DNA of 64,000 bases, taken from Methylophilus sp. Leaf416. Its GTDB lineage: Bacteria > Pseudomonadota > Gammaproteobacteria > Burkholderiales > Methylophilaceae. The notes beneath the pieces were generated by a model that saw only the letters and a list, made by a program, of their open reading frames with translations, was not told the origin of the DNA and did not search any database. Location: positions 745,225 to 809,224 of the forward strand of contig NZ_LMQS01000001.1 of NCBI RefSeq assembly GCF_001424665.1. Reading direction: 5' to 3'. Shown here piece by piece: positions 37,486 to 47,464 of this stretch; positions within the stretch are counted from its first letter, which is position 1, and every line of letters starts with the position of its first letter. A program made the position numbers and the translations under genes.

Positions 37486-38676
37486 CTATTGCGGATATGG
37501 CATTAAAATCAGCCCTTTTTCAGCACTGTTCACCGCCAGCATTGACTGGCCGCGAACATTCAGCCATTGCGGATAATCAAGTTTGCCCGCACTGTGAATA
37601 GCCAAGGTCGGCAAACCCCAGGTTTTACCGCCATCCAGTGAAGTCATCGTCATCATATCCATGCCTTCATTGTTGCGTTCCTGCCATGCCAGCCAGACTT
37701 TGTCTCCCACGCTCAGCAGTGCCGGATGCCCGGCGTTCTTTTTTGGGTCTCCAATGGGTCTCGGCGGTGTCATCACCCACGCTTGCCCATCCATACGCAC
37801 CAGGCGCAATCCCGGCTTGTTACCGGCACCATCAAAATACGCCAGGTGGTAACCAAAACCTTCACCCACTGCAAGGGAGGCACCGTGATGCGGGCATCCA
37901 TCAATCTTCCAGCGGCCATAGCTGGCACGCACGATAGCCGGCTTGCCAGCGCCTGCCTTATTTATTTCCGCCATGGCATGGTCGCGCTCGCTACCTTCGA
38001 ACACATGCCGCCACAGTACAGCCACTGTGCTATCAGGTTTACTGGTCATGGCAATCCGGCAACATTCGCAACTACTATCCGCGAGCTTTTGCTCCGGCAT
38101 AAAGCTTTTGCCCTGGTCGGTGGATATAGCGTAATAAATCCCGGCGCCGTTATAGGTTTTTCCGGCAGCCTTTGCCGCCACCAGGTCTCGCTTATCAACC
38201 CATGCAACGGTAATGGTGCCGTCAGCAGCTACCTGCAAGGCCTCAAACGCATGCGTGATCTCTGCCCTGTCTTGATGCACAATATATGGGTCATCAAAGT
38301 GCTTACCACCATCGGTGGAGCGAGCAAACCAGACATAGCCAGCATAGGCTTTTCTAAGTGACTCAGTCCAACTGAGGTAGATATTGCCATTACTGGCAAT
38401 CGCAATCTTAGGCCTCGCCTCCGCACTGGCAGACACTTTCATTGGCTTAGTGTTCACTGCCACTTCTGGACTGAAATGTTGCCCGGCGTCCTCACTGGAA
38501 GAAACCCACACTTGACCCTTGCTTGTACGTGCCTGCCACACTCTGCCATCACTGTCTGTTGTCAGGCTGATCGCCAGTCCGGATGCAGAATGATCAGCAT
38601 GGCTGTCATGCGCATTCACCTGGCTAAAATAACCAAAACCCAGGACCACCATCAATCCGTTCACCAGCCATCTCAC
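37486..38676 (-). CDS. Exported sialidase-fold (BNR repeat) protein, unknown function
   Basis: A 396-residue protein with a signal peptide (cleavage near SQVNAH) and an Asp-box beta-propeller: WVSSSEDAGQHF, WFARSTDGGKHF, YYAISTDQGKSF and TMTSLDGGKTW are successive BNR repeats. A cysteine cluster SSCECCRIAM lies near residue 215, and the mature N-terminus is rich in His and Asp (AHDSHADHSASG), which could bind metal. It is probably periplasmic. Catalytic residues of true sialidases are not evident, so a sugar-cleaving role is not claimed. It stands alone next to clpB. Confidence 0.72.
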   Translation of the reverse strand: MRWLVNGLMVVLGFGYFSQVNAHDSHADHSASGLAISLTTDSDGRVWQARTSKGQVWVSSSEDAGQHFSPEVAVNTKPMKVSASAEARPKIAIASNGNIYLSWTESLRKAYAGYVWFARSTDGGKHFDDPYIVHQDRAEITHAFEALQVAADGTITVAWVDKRDLVAAKAAGKTYNGAGIYYAISTDQGKSFMPEQKLADSSCECCRIAMTSKPDSTVAVLWRHVFEGSERDHAMAEINKAGAGKPAIVRASYGRWKIDGCPHHGASLAVGEGFGYHLAYFDGAGNKPGLRLVRMDGQAWVMTPPRPIGDPKKNAGHPALLSVGDKVWLAWQERNNEGMDMMTMTSLDGGKTWGLPTLAIHSAGKLDYPQWLNVRGQSMLAVNSAEKGLILMPYPQ

Positions 38677-38814
38677 CGCTAGATTTCCTTACTAAAATAT
38701 ATTAAAAAAAATAATTCTTTACAAATAACAAAGCTGCTAAAGTTAAGGGGGTCAAAAGCCGTTAACCCAAATAACTGGATGAATAACGACGACATGTCGA
38801 ATAGCAATTAATTT

Positions 38815-41760
38815 ATGACTATGCAAGCAACCTTTGATCATCATAGCACAGCGTGGCTACAGCCTTTGGCGGCCGCCATGCCGGATATGCCCATGCTGGC
38901 AATCAACCACCGGGCACAGTGCTCGGCTGCCAACGAGATTGCAAAAACGTTGCTGGGAGAAAGCATAGGCAGCTTGCCCAAAGAGATGCAACAGGCATTG
39001 ATAAAAGCCATACGCGAGAATAAAACCGAACTTATAGTGCAAACCCGCTTGAATGGTTTAAACCGCGAGTTTAAATGCCGCCTGTTTTATGCCCAGAATG
39101 GCCGGCGTGCAATTGGCTTGATGCTGGAAGAACAAGAAAATACATTAGCCCAGCAATTAGTGCACATGCAATCCATTGTGCATTCATTGATTGAAATGAG
39201 CCCTGACCTGATCTGCATCAAAGACCATGACAATCGCTGGATGATGGCCAATCAGCGTATGTTGAACACCTTTCAGATCGACAATAACGATTACGAATTC
39301 CGGAATAATCTGCAAATTGCGGATAACTTGCATCCGGTATTCCGGAACAGTTTTGAACACCACGAGAAGTCTGACCAGACTGTATGGCAAACGCGCCAGC
39401 CTTACCACAATGAAGAACTGGTGCATTTGCCGCAAGGTGGTTACAAAACGCTGGAAGTGAATAAAACCGCTTATTACGACCAGGATGAACAGCCCAGCCA
39501 CCTGATTAGCGTGGCGCGTGATGTCAGCGAGCAAAAGTTTATTGAAAGCCAATTAGTCAATCGAAGCGCGGTGCTGGATACGTTAATTTCTTGCGACTGG
39601 ATGCTGCATTCGGCAGAACGCTGGCAAACCGTTGCGGAAAATGTGTTGCAGCAATGCTGCCTGTCTTTCCGCTTTAGCCGTGCGATTTTGCTGCAACATC
39701 ACACAACAACGACTGCACGCAAAAAAACCGAAACACGTTCCAAAGCTTTATTCCACTGGGCGACCAACGGCTTCCATTCGACTTACGAGCATTGGGAGAA
39801 AATTTCATTCCACTCCCCTGAACTGAAGCGCTGGCATGAGTTGCTCTCCAAAGGGCAGCCCGTCATGTGCGATGCGCATACCTTGCCGGAAGATGAGCGT
39901 TTCCTGCTCAAATCGCATGACACCGTCAACCTGGTGATTGTGCCGCTGATGATAGATCATGAGTGGTGGGGATCAATGGTGATTGAGCGTTGTTTCGATG
40001 CCGAGAGCACCAGCTCGCAAGAATTAGGCTCTTTGATGGCGATTGGTCGTACCTTGAGCGTGGCCATTGACCGCGAGCAAACCGGCAAAAGTCTGAAACT
40101 GGCCAAGATTGCCTTCGACAGTACCACCGAGGGCATCATGATTGTGAATCCCGCCGGGGAGCTGGTAGGGATTAATGAAGGCTACACCCTGATCACTGGC
40201 TTTGATGAAGCTGAAGTACTGGGGACCAAACCGCAAATCTTCCGCCAACGCCCGCGTGGCCTGTTTGGCGCACTCAAACGTCATGGCAAATGGTCAGGCG
40301 AGATTGAGACCGTACGTAAGAGTGGTGAAAGCTATACCGAATGGATGACGATTACCGCAGTGCGCAACCATGCCAACGTGATTACCAATTATGTGGGTGT
40401 GTTTGCGGACATCACCGAAATGAAGCGCTCACAAGTGCAACTCAATTCGCTGGTCAACCACGACCCATTAACAGGCCTGCCTAACCGCAGATTGATTAAT
40501 CATCTGTTTACACATGCCATTCAGCGGGCTAACCGCAATGAGCAGCAGGCAGCGGTATTGTTTATTGACCTGGACAGGTTCAAGAATATTAATGACAGCC
40601 TGGGTCATTACACAGGCGACCAGCTGCTGCTGGGCGTGACCGAGCGTATCCAGGCCTCTTTGCGAGAATCTGACATTGTCGGCCGACTGGGTGGTGATGA
40701 ATTTATTGTGTTGCTGGAAAACCTGCACAACAAGGCAGATGCTGCGCAAAAAGCACAGGATATCCTGGATACGCTGAAACGCCAGTTCATGATTGATCAT
40801 CATGAAATATTTATCGGCGCCAGTATTGGTATTTCCATGTATCCTCATGACGCCAAGGATGTTGAAGGCCTGATCAAGGCCGCTGACCTCGCGATGTACC
40901 AGGTCAAAAACAATGGTAAAAACCACGTGGCATTCTACGACGCTGCGTTGAGTCGTAATGCGGTGGAGCATTTCCAGCTGGAAACAGAGTTGCGCCAGGC
41001 GCTATCCAGAAAACAGCTCAAAATGTTCTACCAGGCGCAAATTGACCTGACTACCGGCATGATTATCGGGGCAGAAGCGTTGATACGCTGGCAGCACCCG
41101 ACCCAGGGCTTGATTCCACCCATGAAATTTATTCCGCTGGCGGAAGAAACCGGCTTGATCTTAAGCATAGGTGAATGGGCATTGCGTGAATCTGTGCGCC
41201 AGGCGCATGCGTGGCACAAACTGCATCCCGAATTCAAAAAAATTGCGATCAATGTGTCCGCCGTGCAAATCATGAAGAGCAAGTTTGCCGATACTGTATA
41301 CGGCATCCTGATGGAAAGTGATTGTGACCCGGCCATCATAGAGCTTGAAATCACCGAAAGCACGCTGATGCAACATACGCAGCATGTGGTAGATACCTTC
41401 AACCAGTTAAAGAAACTGGGTATCAGCATTGCGATTGATGATTTTGGCACCGGCTATTCATCGCTGTCGCACTTAAAACGTTTGCCATTAGACCAGATTA
41501 AAATAGACCGCAGCTTTGTCAAAGATTTGCCAGATGACAAAGATGATGCGGCTATTACCAGTGCCATTTATGCGATGGCGACCCAGTTGGGATTCACTGT
41601 CGTTGCTGAAGGAGTAGAAACAGAAGAACAGGAAAAATTTTTACAGCGTTTGGGTTGCCAGACGGCGCAAGGCTATTTGTATGCCTACCCGGTCAATTCG
41701 GACGACTTTTTGCAGTTATTAGTGTTAAATAATCAAAGAAAAATAAAACGCCATGCCTAA
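38815..41760 (+). CDS. PAS-GAF-PAS-GGDEF-EAL cyclic-di-GMP protein
   Basis: A 981-residue soluble signalling protein. PAS-like domains lie near residues 118-240 (SLIEMSPDLICIKDHDNRW) and 425-540 (DSTTEGIMIVNPAGELVGIN), with a GAF-like region between. The GGDEF domain has an intact GRLGGDEF site near 625, and the EAL domain has GAEALIRWQHP near 753 and IDDFGTGYSSLSHLKRLP, so both synthesis and breakdown of cyclic di-GMP are possible. No membrane segment is seen. The stop overlaps the start of the HD-GYP gene by eight bases, so the two are probably translated together. Confidence 0.9.
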   Translation: MTMQATFDHHSTAWLQPLAAAMPDMPMLAINHRAQCSAANEIAKTLLGESIGSLPKEMQQALIKAIRENKTELIVQTRLNGLNREFKCRLFYAQNGRRAIGLMLEEQENTLAQQLVHMQSIVHSLIEMSPDLICIKDHDNRWMMANQRMLNTFQIDNNDYEFRNNLQIADNLHPVFRNSFEHHEKSDQTVWQTRQPYHNEELVHLPQGGYKTLEVNKTAYYDQDEQPSHLISVARDVSEQKFIESQLVNRSAVLDTLISCDWMLHSAERWQTVAENVLQQCCLSFRFSRAILLQHHTTTTARKKTETRSKALFHWATNGFHSTYEHWEKISFHSPELKRWHELLSKGQPVMCDAHTLPEDERFLLKSHDTVNLVIVPLMIDHEWWGSMVIERCFDAESTSSQELGSLMAIGRTLSVAIDREQTGKSLKLAKIAFDSTTEGIMIVNPAGELVGINEGYTLITGFDEAEVLGTKPQIFRQRPRGLFGALKRHGKWSGEIETVRKSGESYTEWMTITAVRNHANVITNYVGVFADITEMKRSQVQLNSLVNHDPLTGLPNRRLINHLFTHAIQRANRNEQQAAVLFIDLDRFKNINDSLGHYTGDQLLLGVTERIQASLRESDIVGRLGGDEFIVLLENLHNKADAAQKAQDILDTLKRQFMIDHHEIFIGASIGISMYPHDAKDVEGLIKAADLAMYQVKNNGKNHVAFYDAALSRNAVEHFQLETELRQALSRKQLKMFYQAQIDLTTGMIIGAEALIRWQHPTQGLIPPMKFIPLAEETGLILSIGEWALRESVRQAHAWHKLHPEFKKIAINVSAVQIMKSKFADTVYGILMESDCDPAIIELEITESTLMQHTQHVVDTFNQLKKLGISIAIDDFGTGYSSLSHLKRLPLDQIKIDRSFVKDLPDDKDDAAITSAIYAMATQLGFTVVAEGVETEEQEKFLQRLGCQTAQGYLYAYPVNSDDFLQLLVLNNQRKIKRHA

Positions 41761-43033
41761 TCACGCCTCCGATACTTTTTACATCGACATAGAACAACTC
41801 CAGATCGGACTCTACATCCATCTGGATTTGGGATGGATGGACCACCCATTCTCCATCAGCAACTTCAAAGTCACTGAAGAATCCCAGATTGAAACCATTA
41901 AATCTTTGGGGCTCACGCAATTGCGTTACGACCCGAGACGCAGTTCCAGCACACCTTTAAGGTCTGGCAGCCACAACAATGTGGTTGAATTTCCTTTGAA
42001 GAAGGCGTTTTTACCAAGACTGGAAGTGATAGACGACAGCCCTGAATTAAGCACTGCACAAAAAAAACAATTGGCACTCAAGCACGCGATTACAGAAAGC
42101 GAGCAAAAATTCCTTAAGGCCAGCTCCGATGTGTGGAACATACAGAAAATGTCTGTTGAGCATCCAGACAAAGCTTTTGGCCTGGCATCAACCGTGGTGC
42201 AAGACCTGGTAACCAGCACACTGACTGAGGGTGACGTGGCCATCCATGCCATGAATGGCCATCGTATTGGCGACCAGCATTACCAGCATGAGCTGAATAT
42301 CCTGGTGCTTTCAATGCTGTTGGCAAAAAACCTGGATATTTCGGATGATGACGCCGTTATTCTAGGCATGGCCGCCATTTTGCACGATATTGGCAAAAGG
42401 CAGATCAGCGACAAGATTTTATTGAAAAAAGACCCGTTAAGTGTGCGCGAAACCGCCATTTACCAAACCCACGTAATGCTGGGCCTGAATATGCTTAAAG
42501 AGGTTTCAGTCCCCAGGAAAATACTCTCCATCATAGGCCAGCATCATGAGTTTGCCGATGGCAGTGGTTATCCGAAAGGCCTGCATTGCGATGATATTGA
42601 TCCGTTATCGCATATCCTGATTATTACAAATATGTACGATAACCTGTGCAACCCTTCAAATCCGGCGTTGGCCAAAACCCCATATGAAGCCTTAAGCGTG
42701 ATGTTTGCCCAGCAGCGCCACCAGTTTGACCAGACGATTCTGCGCCGCTTTATCAAGTGCCTTGGCATTTATCCTCCAGGCAGCGTGATCAGACTTTCTG
42801 ACCAGAAACTGGCGACCGTATTATCGACCAATCCACAACAACCTTTGCGCCCGTTTATTCAGATGATCACGGATGACAATGACGAAGATGGTGAAATTAT
42901 CGACTTGCGTGAAGTGTTGGATCTAAATATTATCCAATGCCTTAAACCTGAGCAGTTACCTACTATCCTGCAAAAAATGATGCGCCAGAAACAGCGCACC
43001 AGCTACTTCCTGGACAAAGTCATCAGCGCTTAG
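41753..43033 (+). CDS. HD-GYP domain cyclic-di-GMP phosphodiesterase
   Basis: A 426-residue protein with an N-terminal DUF3391-like domain (about 8-140; DIEQLQIGLYIHLDLGWMDHPF) and an HD-GYP domain (about 165-370): AAILHDIGKRQISDKILLK holds the HD pair and GQHHEFADGSGYPKGL the GYP motif. HD-GYP enzymes cleave cyclic di-GMP to GMP. It overlaps the PAS-GGDEF-EAL gene, so the two likely act in one signalling circuit. A hairpin at 43045-43074 follows. Confidence 0.9.
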   Translation: MPNHASDTFYIDIEQLQIGLYIHLDLGWMDHPFSISNFKVTEESQIETIKSLGLTQLRYDPRRSSSTPLRSGSHNNVVEFPLKKAFLPRLEVIDDSPELSTAQKKQLALKHAITESEQKFLKASSDVWNIQKMSVEHPDKAFGLASTVVQDLVTSTLTEGDVAIHAMNGHRIGDQHYQHELNILVLSMLLAKNLDISDDDAVILGMAAILHDIGKRQISDKILLKKDPLSVRETAIYQTHVMLGLNMLKEVSVPRKILSIIGQHHEFADGSGYPKGLHCDDIDPLSHILIITNMYDNLCNPSNPALAKTPYEALSVMFAQQRHQFDQTILRRFIKCLGIYPPGSVIRLSDQKLATVLSTNPQQPLRPFIQMITDDNDEDGEIIDLREVLDLNIIQCLKPEQLPTILQKMMRQKQRTSYFLDKVISA

Positions 43034-43044
43034 TTAACGTTGAA

Positions 43045-43074
43045 AATGCCTCCTGTGAATACAAGAGGCATTAT
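43045..43074 (+). terminator. Terminator after the HD-GYP gene
   Basis: AATGCCTC, 12-base loop, GAGGCATT then ATTAA. Only a short T-rich end; it may also serve the convergent PCu(A)C gene. Confidence 0.55.
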
Positions 43075-43119
43075 TAATCAGGCTGTCCTCTGACCAAGTC
43101 AGCCTCTTGGTTACAGCAA

Positions 43120-43593
43120 TCAATGATGCATATGCATATGAGAATCTGAGTCAGATTCTGGAGGCGCAGTTGCAATGGCTTTGATTGATACGGTAGCCTT
43201 GTTTCCGGCTTCATCCTGCGTCACTAAACTGATAGGCACTGTTTCACCTTCTTTGATCTGGTGTTTCAATTCCATCAGCATAATATGAAACCCGCCTGGC
43301 TTTAACTCCACCAGCTTTCCGGCTTTGAGCTGTAAACGGTCGACTCTTTTCATCCTCATGATATTGCCCGTCATCGACATTGAATGCAGCTCAGTTTTAC
43401 CTGCAACTGGTGAGGATAACGCTACAATCTCAACATTTTTATCAGAGGTTAATTGCATATAGGCAGCGCCCACTGGCTGCCCCGTCACAGTCGGTTTTAC
43501 CCATGCATTCGCTACCTTCAGTTCTGCATGGGCTGCGATGGTGAAACAGGACATGCTGATAGCCACCACTATTTTTTTTACATAAGACTTCAT
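43120..43593 (-). CDS. Periplasmic copper chaperone, PCu(A)C family
   Basis: About 157 residues with a signal peptide (VAISMSCFTIAAHA). The copper(I) site pattern is visible as HSMSMTGNIMRM followed by GGFHIMLMEL, and the C-terminus ends in a His/Met-rich HMHMHH. PCu(A)C proteins deliver copper to cytochrome oxidase or bind it for transport. The ATG at 43593 overlaps the previous stop as ATGA. It is the last gene of a metal-uptake unit with a TonB receptor and a PepSY protein. Confidence 0.88.
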   Translation of the reverse strand: MKSYVKKIVVAISMSCFTIAAHAELKVANAWVKPTVTGQPVGAAYMQLTSDKNVEIVALSSPVAGKTELHSMSMTGNIMRMKRVDRLQLKAGKLVELKPGGFHIMLMELKHQIKEGETVPISLVTQDEAGNKATVSIKAIATAPPESDSDSHMHMHH

Positions 43594-44957
43594 TGCTGCT
43601 CCTTTGTAATCACAAACTGCCAGAGGGTGTCGAAAATGAGTGCACATAATATGGAAACACCAAGCAACGGAAATATAACACCCAGCGCCATGGTAATGAT
43701 GGCGACATTACGCGTTATTTTTCCATCTTGCCGCTTGGGTGGTGCTGCCACGCGTTTGCCGGCCGGGCGGCGCTTCCACCACATCGTTACTGAGGAAATG
43801 GTTAGCAGCAACAAGGCAATACAGCCTGCCAGCATGATCAACTGGCTGATCAAGCCATATTGCTTGCCTTGGTGCACAGAGGTTCCCCATTCAGTCACTT
43901 TGGCGACAGGTCCATATTCTGCATAACCGGTATCGATGAGTGTCTTTCCTGAGTACTGGTCAATATGAATCACCCTCTCCTGCATCGCATCGGCGGGAAA
44001 CTGCAAGGCGGTATATACGCCGCCAGGCCCCATGGGGAGGCGAATCGAATACCCCGGTTTCAAGCTGGCGGACTCAAACACATGCCGCGCAGCATCCAAC
44101 CCGATAGATACAATAGCGCCATTCGATGGGTCATCACTTGAAGTCGGCAAAGTGGTTTTCTCCAGCGTCCACGGCACATCGCCTTGTGACTCGAGTGGTA
44201 TATTGGATTGCGGAACCGCAGCCCAGAGATAGGTGGGGAAACCCCAGCCATAGGCAGTGCTGATTTTCCCCAGCTGTTGCCCCCAGAACGCAGACCATGG
44301 CATCCCCGTCAAAGCAAGGAACAGAATAATGCCACCGCCGATCAAGCCAGTGAGCGCATGCACATCGCGCCACCACACCCGCTTGTCAGGCGTTTCACGC
44401 ACACGCATAATGTTCGCACTTTTACCACGCGGCCACCAAAGATACAGGCCGGTGATGACCAGCACCATCGTCCAGCCCGCCACAACCTCCACCAGCCAGT
44501 TTGCCCAAGTGCCGACTAAGGTCAGAGAGTGCAGCTTTTTGACGATCAGCTCCCATTGCTGGCTCTCGGCGTGTGCACCCAGGATTTGACCGGTAAAAGG
44601 ATTCACCAGCACCTGCACGGTTTCACCATGTGGCTGTTTGATGAGTATGCCCATGCTGCGATCAATGGTTGCTGGCGTTTGTACCAGTTTCACTTCGCCG
44701 GGATACTCGAGTAACACCTGTTGCGTCAGTCGCTGCAGGGAGATCGCCGCTTGCGAGGAAGGCGCAACGAAGCGCTCATTGTGATAAATCCAATCATTAA
44801 TCTCATTTTTAAAAAGATATAGACTTCCGGTGATCGCGAGGTTAAGCAAGATTGGTAAGCATAATAATCCGGCAAAAAAATGCCAGCGCCACACACGTGC
44901 ATAGAGTGCAGAACTGGCTTTTGCTGGGGGGATCAGCTTTGTATTGACTGATTGCAT
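43590..44957 (-). CDS. PepSY-domain inner-membrane protein
   Basis: A 455-residue protein with about four membrane helices: WHFFAGLLCLPILLNLAITGSLYLF near the N-terminus, a pair near residues 140-215 and a C-terminal one. PepSY-type segments lie between. This family includes FpvG-like and PiuB-like proteins that reduce metal complexes at the inner membrane beside TonB receptors. It follows the TonB receptor gene by 54 bp and overlaps the PCu(A)C gene. I chose the ATG at 44957; a GTG nine bases upstream is possible. Its metal is inferred to be copper from the neighbour. Confidence 0.83.
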   Translation of the reverse strand: MQSVNTKLIPPAKASSALYARVWRWHFFAGLLCLPILLNLAITGSLYLFKNEINDWIYHNERFVAPSSQAAISLQRLTQQVLLEYPGEVKLVQTPATIDRSMGILIKQPHGETVQVLVNPFTGQILGAHAESQQWELIVKKLHSLTLVGTWANWLVEVVAGWTMVLVITGLYLWWPRGKSANIMRVRETPDKRVWWRDVHALTGLIGGGIILFLALTGMPWSAFWGQQLGKISTAYGWGFPTYLWAAVPQSNIPLESQGDVPWTLEKTTLPTSSDDPSNGAIVSIGLDAARHVFESASLKPGYSIRLPMGPGGVYTALQFPADAMQERVIHIDQYSGKTLIDTGYAEYGPVAKVTEWGTSVHQGKQYGLISQLIMLAGCIALLLLTISSVTMWWKRRPAGKRVAAPPKRQDGKITRNVAIITMALGVIFPLLGVSILCALIFDTLWQFVITKEQQ

Positions 44958-45011
44958 CTGTAGCACCGATTGTTATTTATTAAGCCCGGCATTATTTACC
45001 CGGGCTATTTA

Positions 45012-47078
45012 TTAGTAAGTCCAAGTCACACCAAGGTAAGCGGTGCGGCCATCGCCAGGAAAAAATTGGGCTGGACTTGTAAAGGCGCGTCTTGCATCGG
45101 CGATGACACCAGTCGTCGCAGCATATTTCTGGTCAGCTAGGTTACGTCCCTCCACAAACCATGACCAATGCTGATTGATTTTCTGTCCGGCTTTGACTCC
45201 CCACAGGAAATAGCTATCTGCATATAGCGTCTCAGCAAAGTCAACATTGTAGCGTTGTGGTGACCACTCGATGGTTGGGCCGATATAGAAGTTTTCGAGA
45301 AAGTCGCTGCCCCGGTACAACAGCTCGGCCCGCAACAAAGACCGTTGAATCCCGGGCAGGCGGTTATTACCGAATGTTGGATCACCATCGAGCTTGAAAT
45401 CATTGATTAACAGACTGGAACGCCATTGCAGGCTGTAAGGAAGTCTCGCCGTCAGTCCAAACTCCAGGCCACGATGGATGGTTTTCCCGGCATTGATGGT
45501 CTGGTTAGCGAAAGGTGAACCTACGGCCCCCACCTGAAGCAGCTCATCCTGCAAGCGCGCTTGATAAAGCGCGATATCCCAATCAATAAACTCACTATTA
45601 CCACGTGAGCCAATTTCAAACGTAGTGCCTTTCTGTGCATTTAAGCTGCTGACGACCAGGCTATTTAACTCACCAAAACTTGGCGGCTCAAAACTGCGCG
45701 ATGCATTGGCAAATAGTTGTACTTGCGGTTGCAATTGATATAGCACACCCAGTTTCGGGCTGGTCTGGCTATAAGTTTTATCAACGCTCTGGTTACCGCT
45801 GGCGGTGATCAGCTGATCCTGTGAATCGCGTTTGGATTTGGCATATTGCACACCGGCAATCACTGTCCATTGTTCGTCCAGGCTTAACCTGTCTTCGAGA
45901 TAGGCTTCAAAGTTGGAAGCTTTCTGGTCAAAATTATTCAGTAACGCACCACGCTTGGCATTCACATTCACGAAGTTTTTTGCATCCGTACGTCCTCGAG
46001 TCGGAGAAAGTCCGGCAATAAACTCATTTTTAAGTCCGAACAACTCTCCCATGTGCGACCATCTTGCCGTCAGGCCCACATCGTTGGATGACTGGTCAAT
46101 CACGCCGGTAGTATCGCCAAAATTGCCTATCGGGTGATATAAACTTTTATGCGAATAAAAAGCGCCTAGTTCCAGTTTGCTCTGGTCAAACAGAATGGTT
46201 GTTTTATTCGCCAGTCTGCTCACGTTAATATCCCGTTGATTAATGCCTTGCCCAGGAGTCACAGTTGCCTGCCTGGGGTCATCTTTCAATTGCGATTTGG
46301 TCAGGCTACTGGAAAGCTGCGAATCGTTGTTGACGTAACCAAAGTAAAAGCGGGTTTCAACCTGCTCATTTATTTTGATGCCCACATTACCGGTCAGGCG
46401 ATCAGCACTTTGCTGCGCATTATCACGGAAGCTATCAGTGTGATATTTACTGGCAGTGACGAAATAATCTACGTCATCTTTGACACCGCCGGTGCTGATG
46501 CCCAGGCGGGCATAGCCATAACTACCGCCTTCAGTGCGTATTTCCAGCGGAGACGCCGTGTAGCCGGTGCGAGAAATAAAATTGATGCTGCCGCCCAGAT
46601 TGCTTGAACCATATTGCAGGGCATTGGCGCCACGATATACTTCAATATAATCCGTCGACATCGGGTCGATGGCAGGAAAGTCAAAGCCGCCGTCAGCCAG
46701 GTTAATGGCGATACCATCTTGCATTAATTTCAAACCACGCCCGTGAAATGTGCGCTGCAGGCCGGAGCCGCGAATCGATAACCGTGTTTCTTCAGCGCCA
46801 AAACGTGACTGTGCGAGCACGCCGGTCGCCATGCCCAGCGTATCCTGCATATTACTGGTGCGCCCTTCACGTACGGTCACCATATCCACTAAGGTGGTAC
46901 CGCCTGCTGTTTTCGCCAGCTCTTTTTTGGCCGCCTCAATGTCCGGCTGCGTTAGTGATGTTTTCTGTTTTTCTGAAACCACATGCACGGTATCCAGATG
47001 TTGTGTTCCCTCATGCTCAGCATGTGCGAGATAAGGTAAAGCTGACAAAATCGCCAGCCCGATGTTGGTATATTTCAT
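45012..47078 (-). CDS. TonB-dependent outer-membrane receptor, probably for a metal complex
   Basis: A 688-residue receptor with signal peptide (ending LPYLAHA), a plug domain (about 50-165; LSIRGSGLQRTFHGRGLKLM, YIEVYRGANALQYGSSNLGG) and a 22-strand barrel ending in the aromatic C-terminus YLGVTWTY. It imports a ligand using TonB energy. Next to it are a PepSY reductase-like protein, a PCu(A)C copper chaperone and a DUF2946 protein, so a copper or iron complex is the likely cargo. The substrate cannot be told from the sequence. Confidence 0.87.
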   Translation of the reverse strand: MKYTNIGLAILSALPYLAHAEHEGTQHLDTVHVVSEKQKTSLTQPDIEAAKKELAKTAGGTTLVDMVTVREGRTSNMQDTLGMATGVLAQSRFGAEETRLSIRGSGLQRTFHGRGLKLMQDGIAINLADGGFDFPAIDPMSTDYIEVYRGANALQYGSSNLGGSINFISRTGYTASPLEIRTEGGSYGYARLGISTGGVKDDVDYFVTASKYHTDSFRDNAQQSADRLTGNVGIKINEQVETRFYFGYVNNDSQLSSSLTKSQLKDDPRQATVTPGQGINQRDINVSRLANKTTILFDQSKLELGAFYSHKSLYHPIGNFGDTTGVIDQSSNDVGLTARWSHMGELFGLKNEFIAGLSPTRGRTDAKNFVNVNAKRGALLNNFDQKASNFEAYLEDRLSLDEQWTVIAGVQYAKSKRDSQDQLITASGNQSVDKTYSQTSPKLGVLYQLQPQVQLFANASRSFEPPSFGELNSLVVSSLNAQKGTTFEIGSRGNSEFIDWDIALYQARLQDELLQVGAVGSPFANQTINAGKTIHRGLEFGLTARLPYSLQWRSSLLINDFKLDGDPTFGNNRLPGIQRSLLRAELLYRGSDFLENFYIGPTIEWSPQRYNVDFAETLYADSYFLWGVKAGQKINQHWSWFVEGRNLADQKYAATTGVIADARRAFTSPAQFFPGDGRTAYLGVTWTY

Positions 47079-47149
47079 TGCGAATTCTTTCTTTATTTTT
47101 AATAGGCATTCACTCTGCTTACTAACTCTTAATCAGCAGAGTGAGTTAT

Positions 47150-47398
47150 TCAGGCAGCAAATACTTGCCTGGCGGCCGAGTCGGGCTGCCAGCTGATCAA
47201 TGCCGAAATATCGCAAGTGAAATACGCACACAGCTTGTCCAGGTGCTCGGTACAAGCGTTGTAAGCAGGATTTTTGACCATGCGATGCAAGGTCATGCGG
47301 CTGATAGCCGTGGATTCGGCGATTTCTTTAAGGGTGATGTGGCGTTTCCACTCCACCTGTTTGGCAAAAATCATTGCCTGTAGGTTGATAACGATCAT
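47150..47398 (-). CDS. Small helix-turn-helix regulator (XRE-like)
   Basis: About 82 residues, nearly all one helix-turn-helix domain: ITLKEIAESTAISRMTLHRMVKNPAYN, then LDKLCAYFTCDISALISWQPD. It resembles small Cro/CI-type regulators. The ATG at 47398 follows GGAG by eight bases, which decides it over 47416. It lies 71 bp upstream of the TonB receptor gene on the same strand and may control that unit. The effector, if any, is unknown. Confidence 0.78.
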   Translation of the reverse strand: MIVINLQAMIFAKQVEWKRHITLKEIAESTAISRMTLHRMVKNPAYNACTEHLDKLCAYFTCDISALISWQPDSAARQVFAA

Positions 47399-47464
47399 TG
47401 AGATGACTCCATCCATGCCTGCGAAGCAGGCATTACTCAGAATCCGGCCACCATGTGGACGGGC

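Noticed and set aside
37726-38361. A 211-codon plus-strand frame opposite the BNR-propeller gene
   Set aside because: Antisense to a gene with a signal peptide and clear repeats; no ribosome site or known motif.
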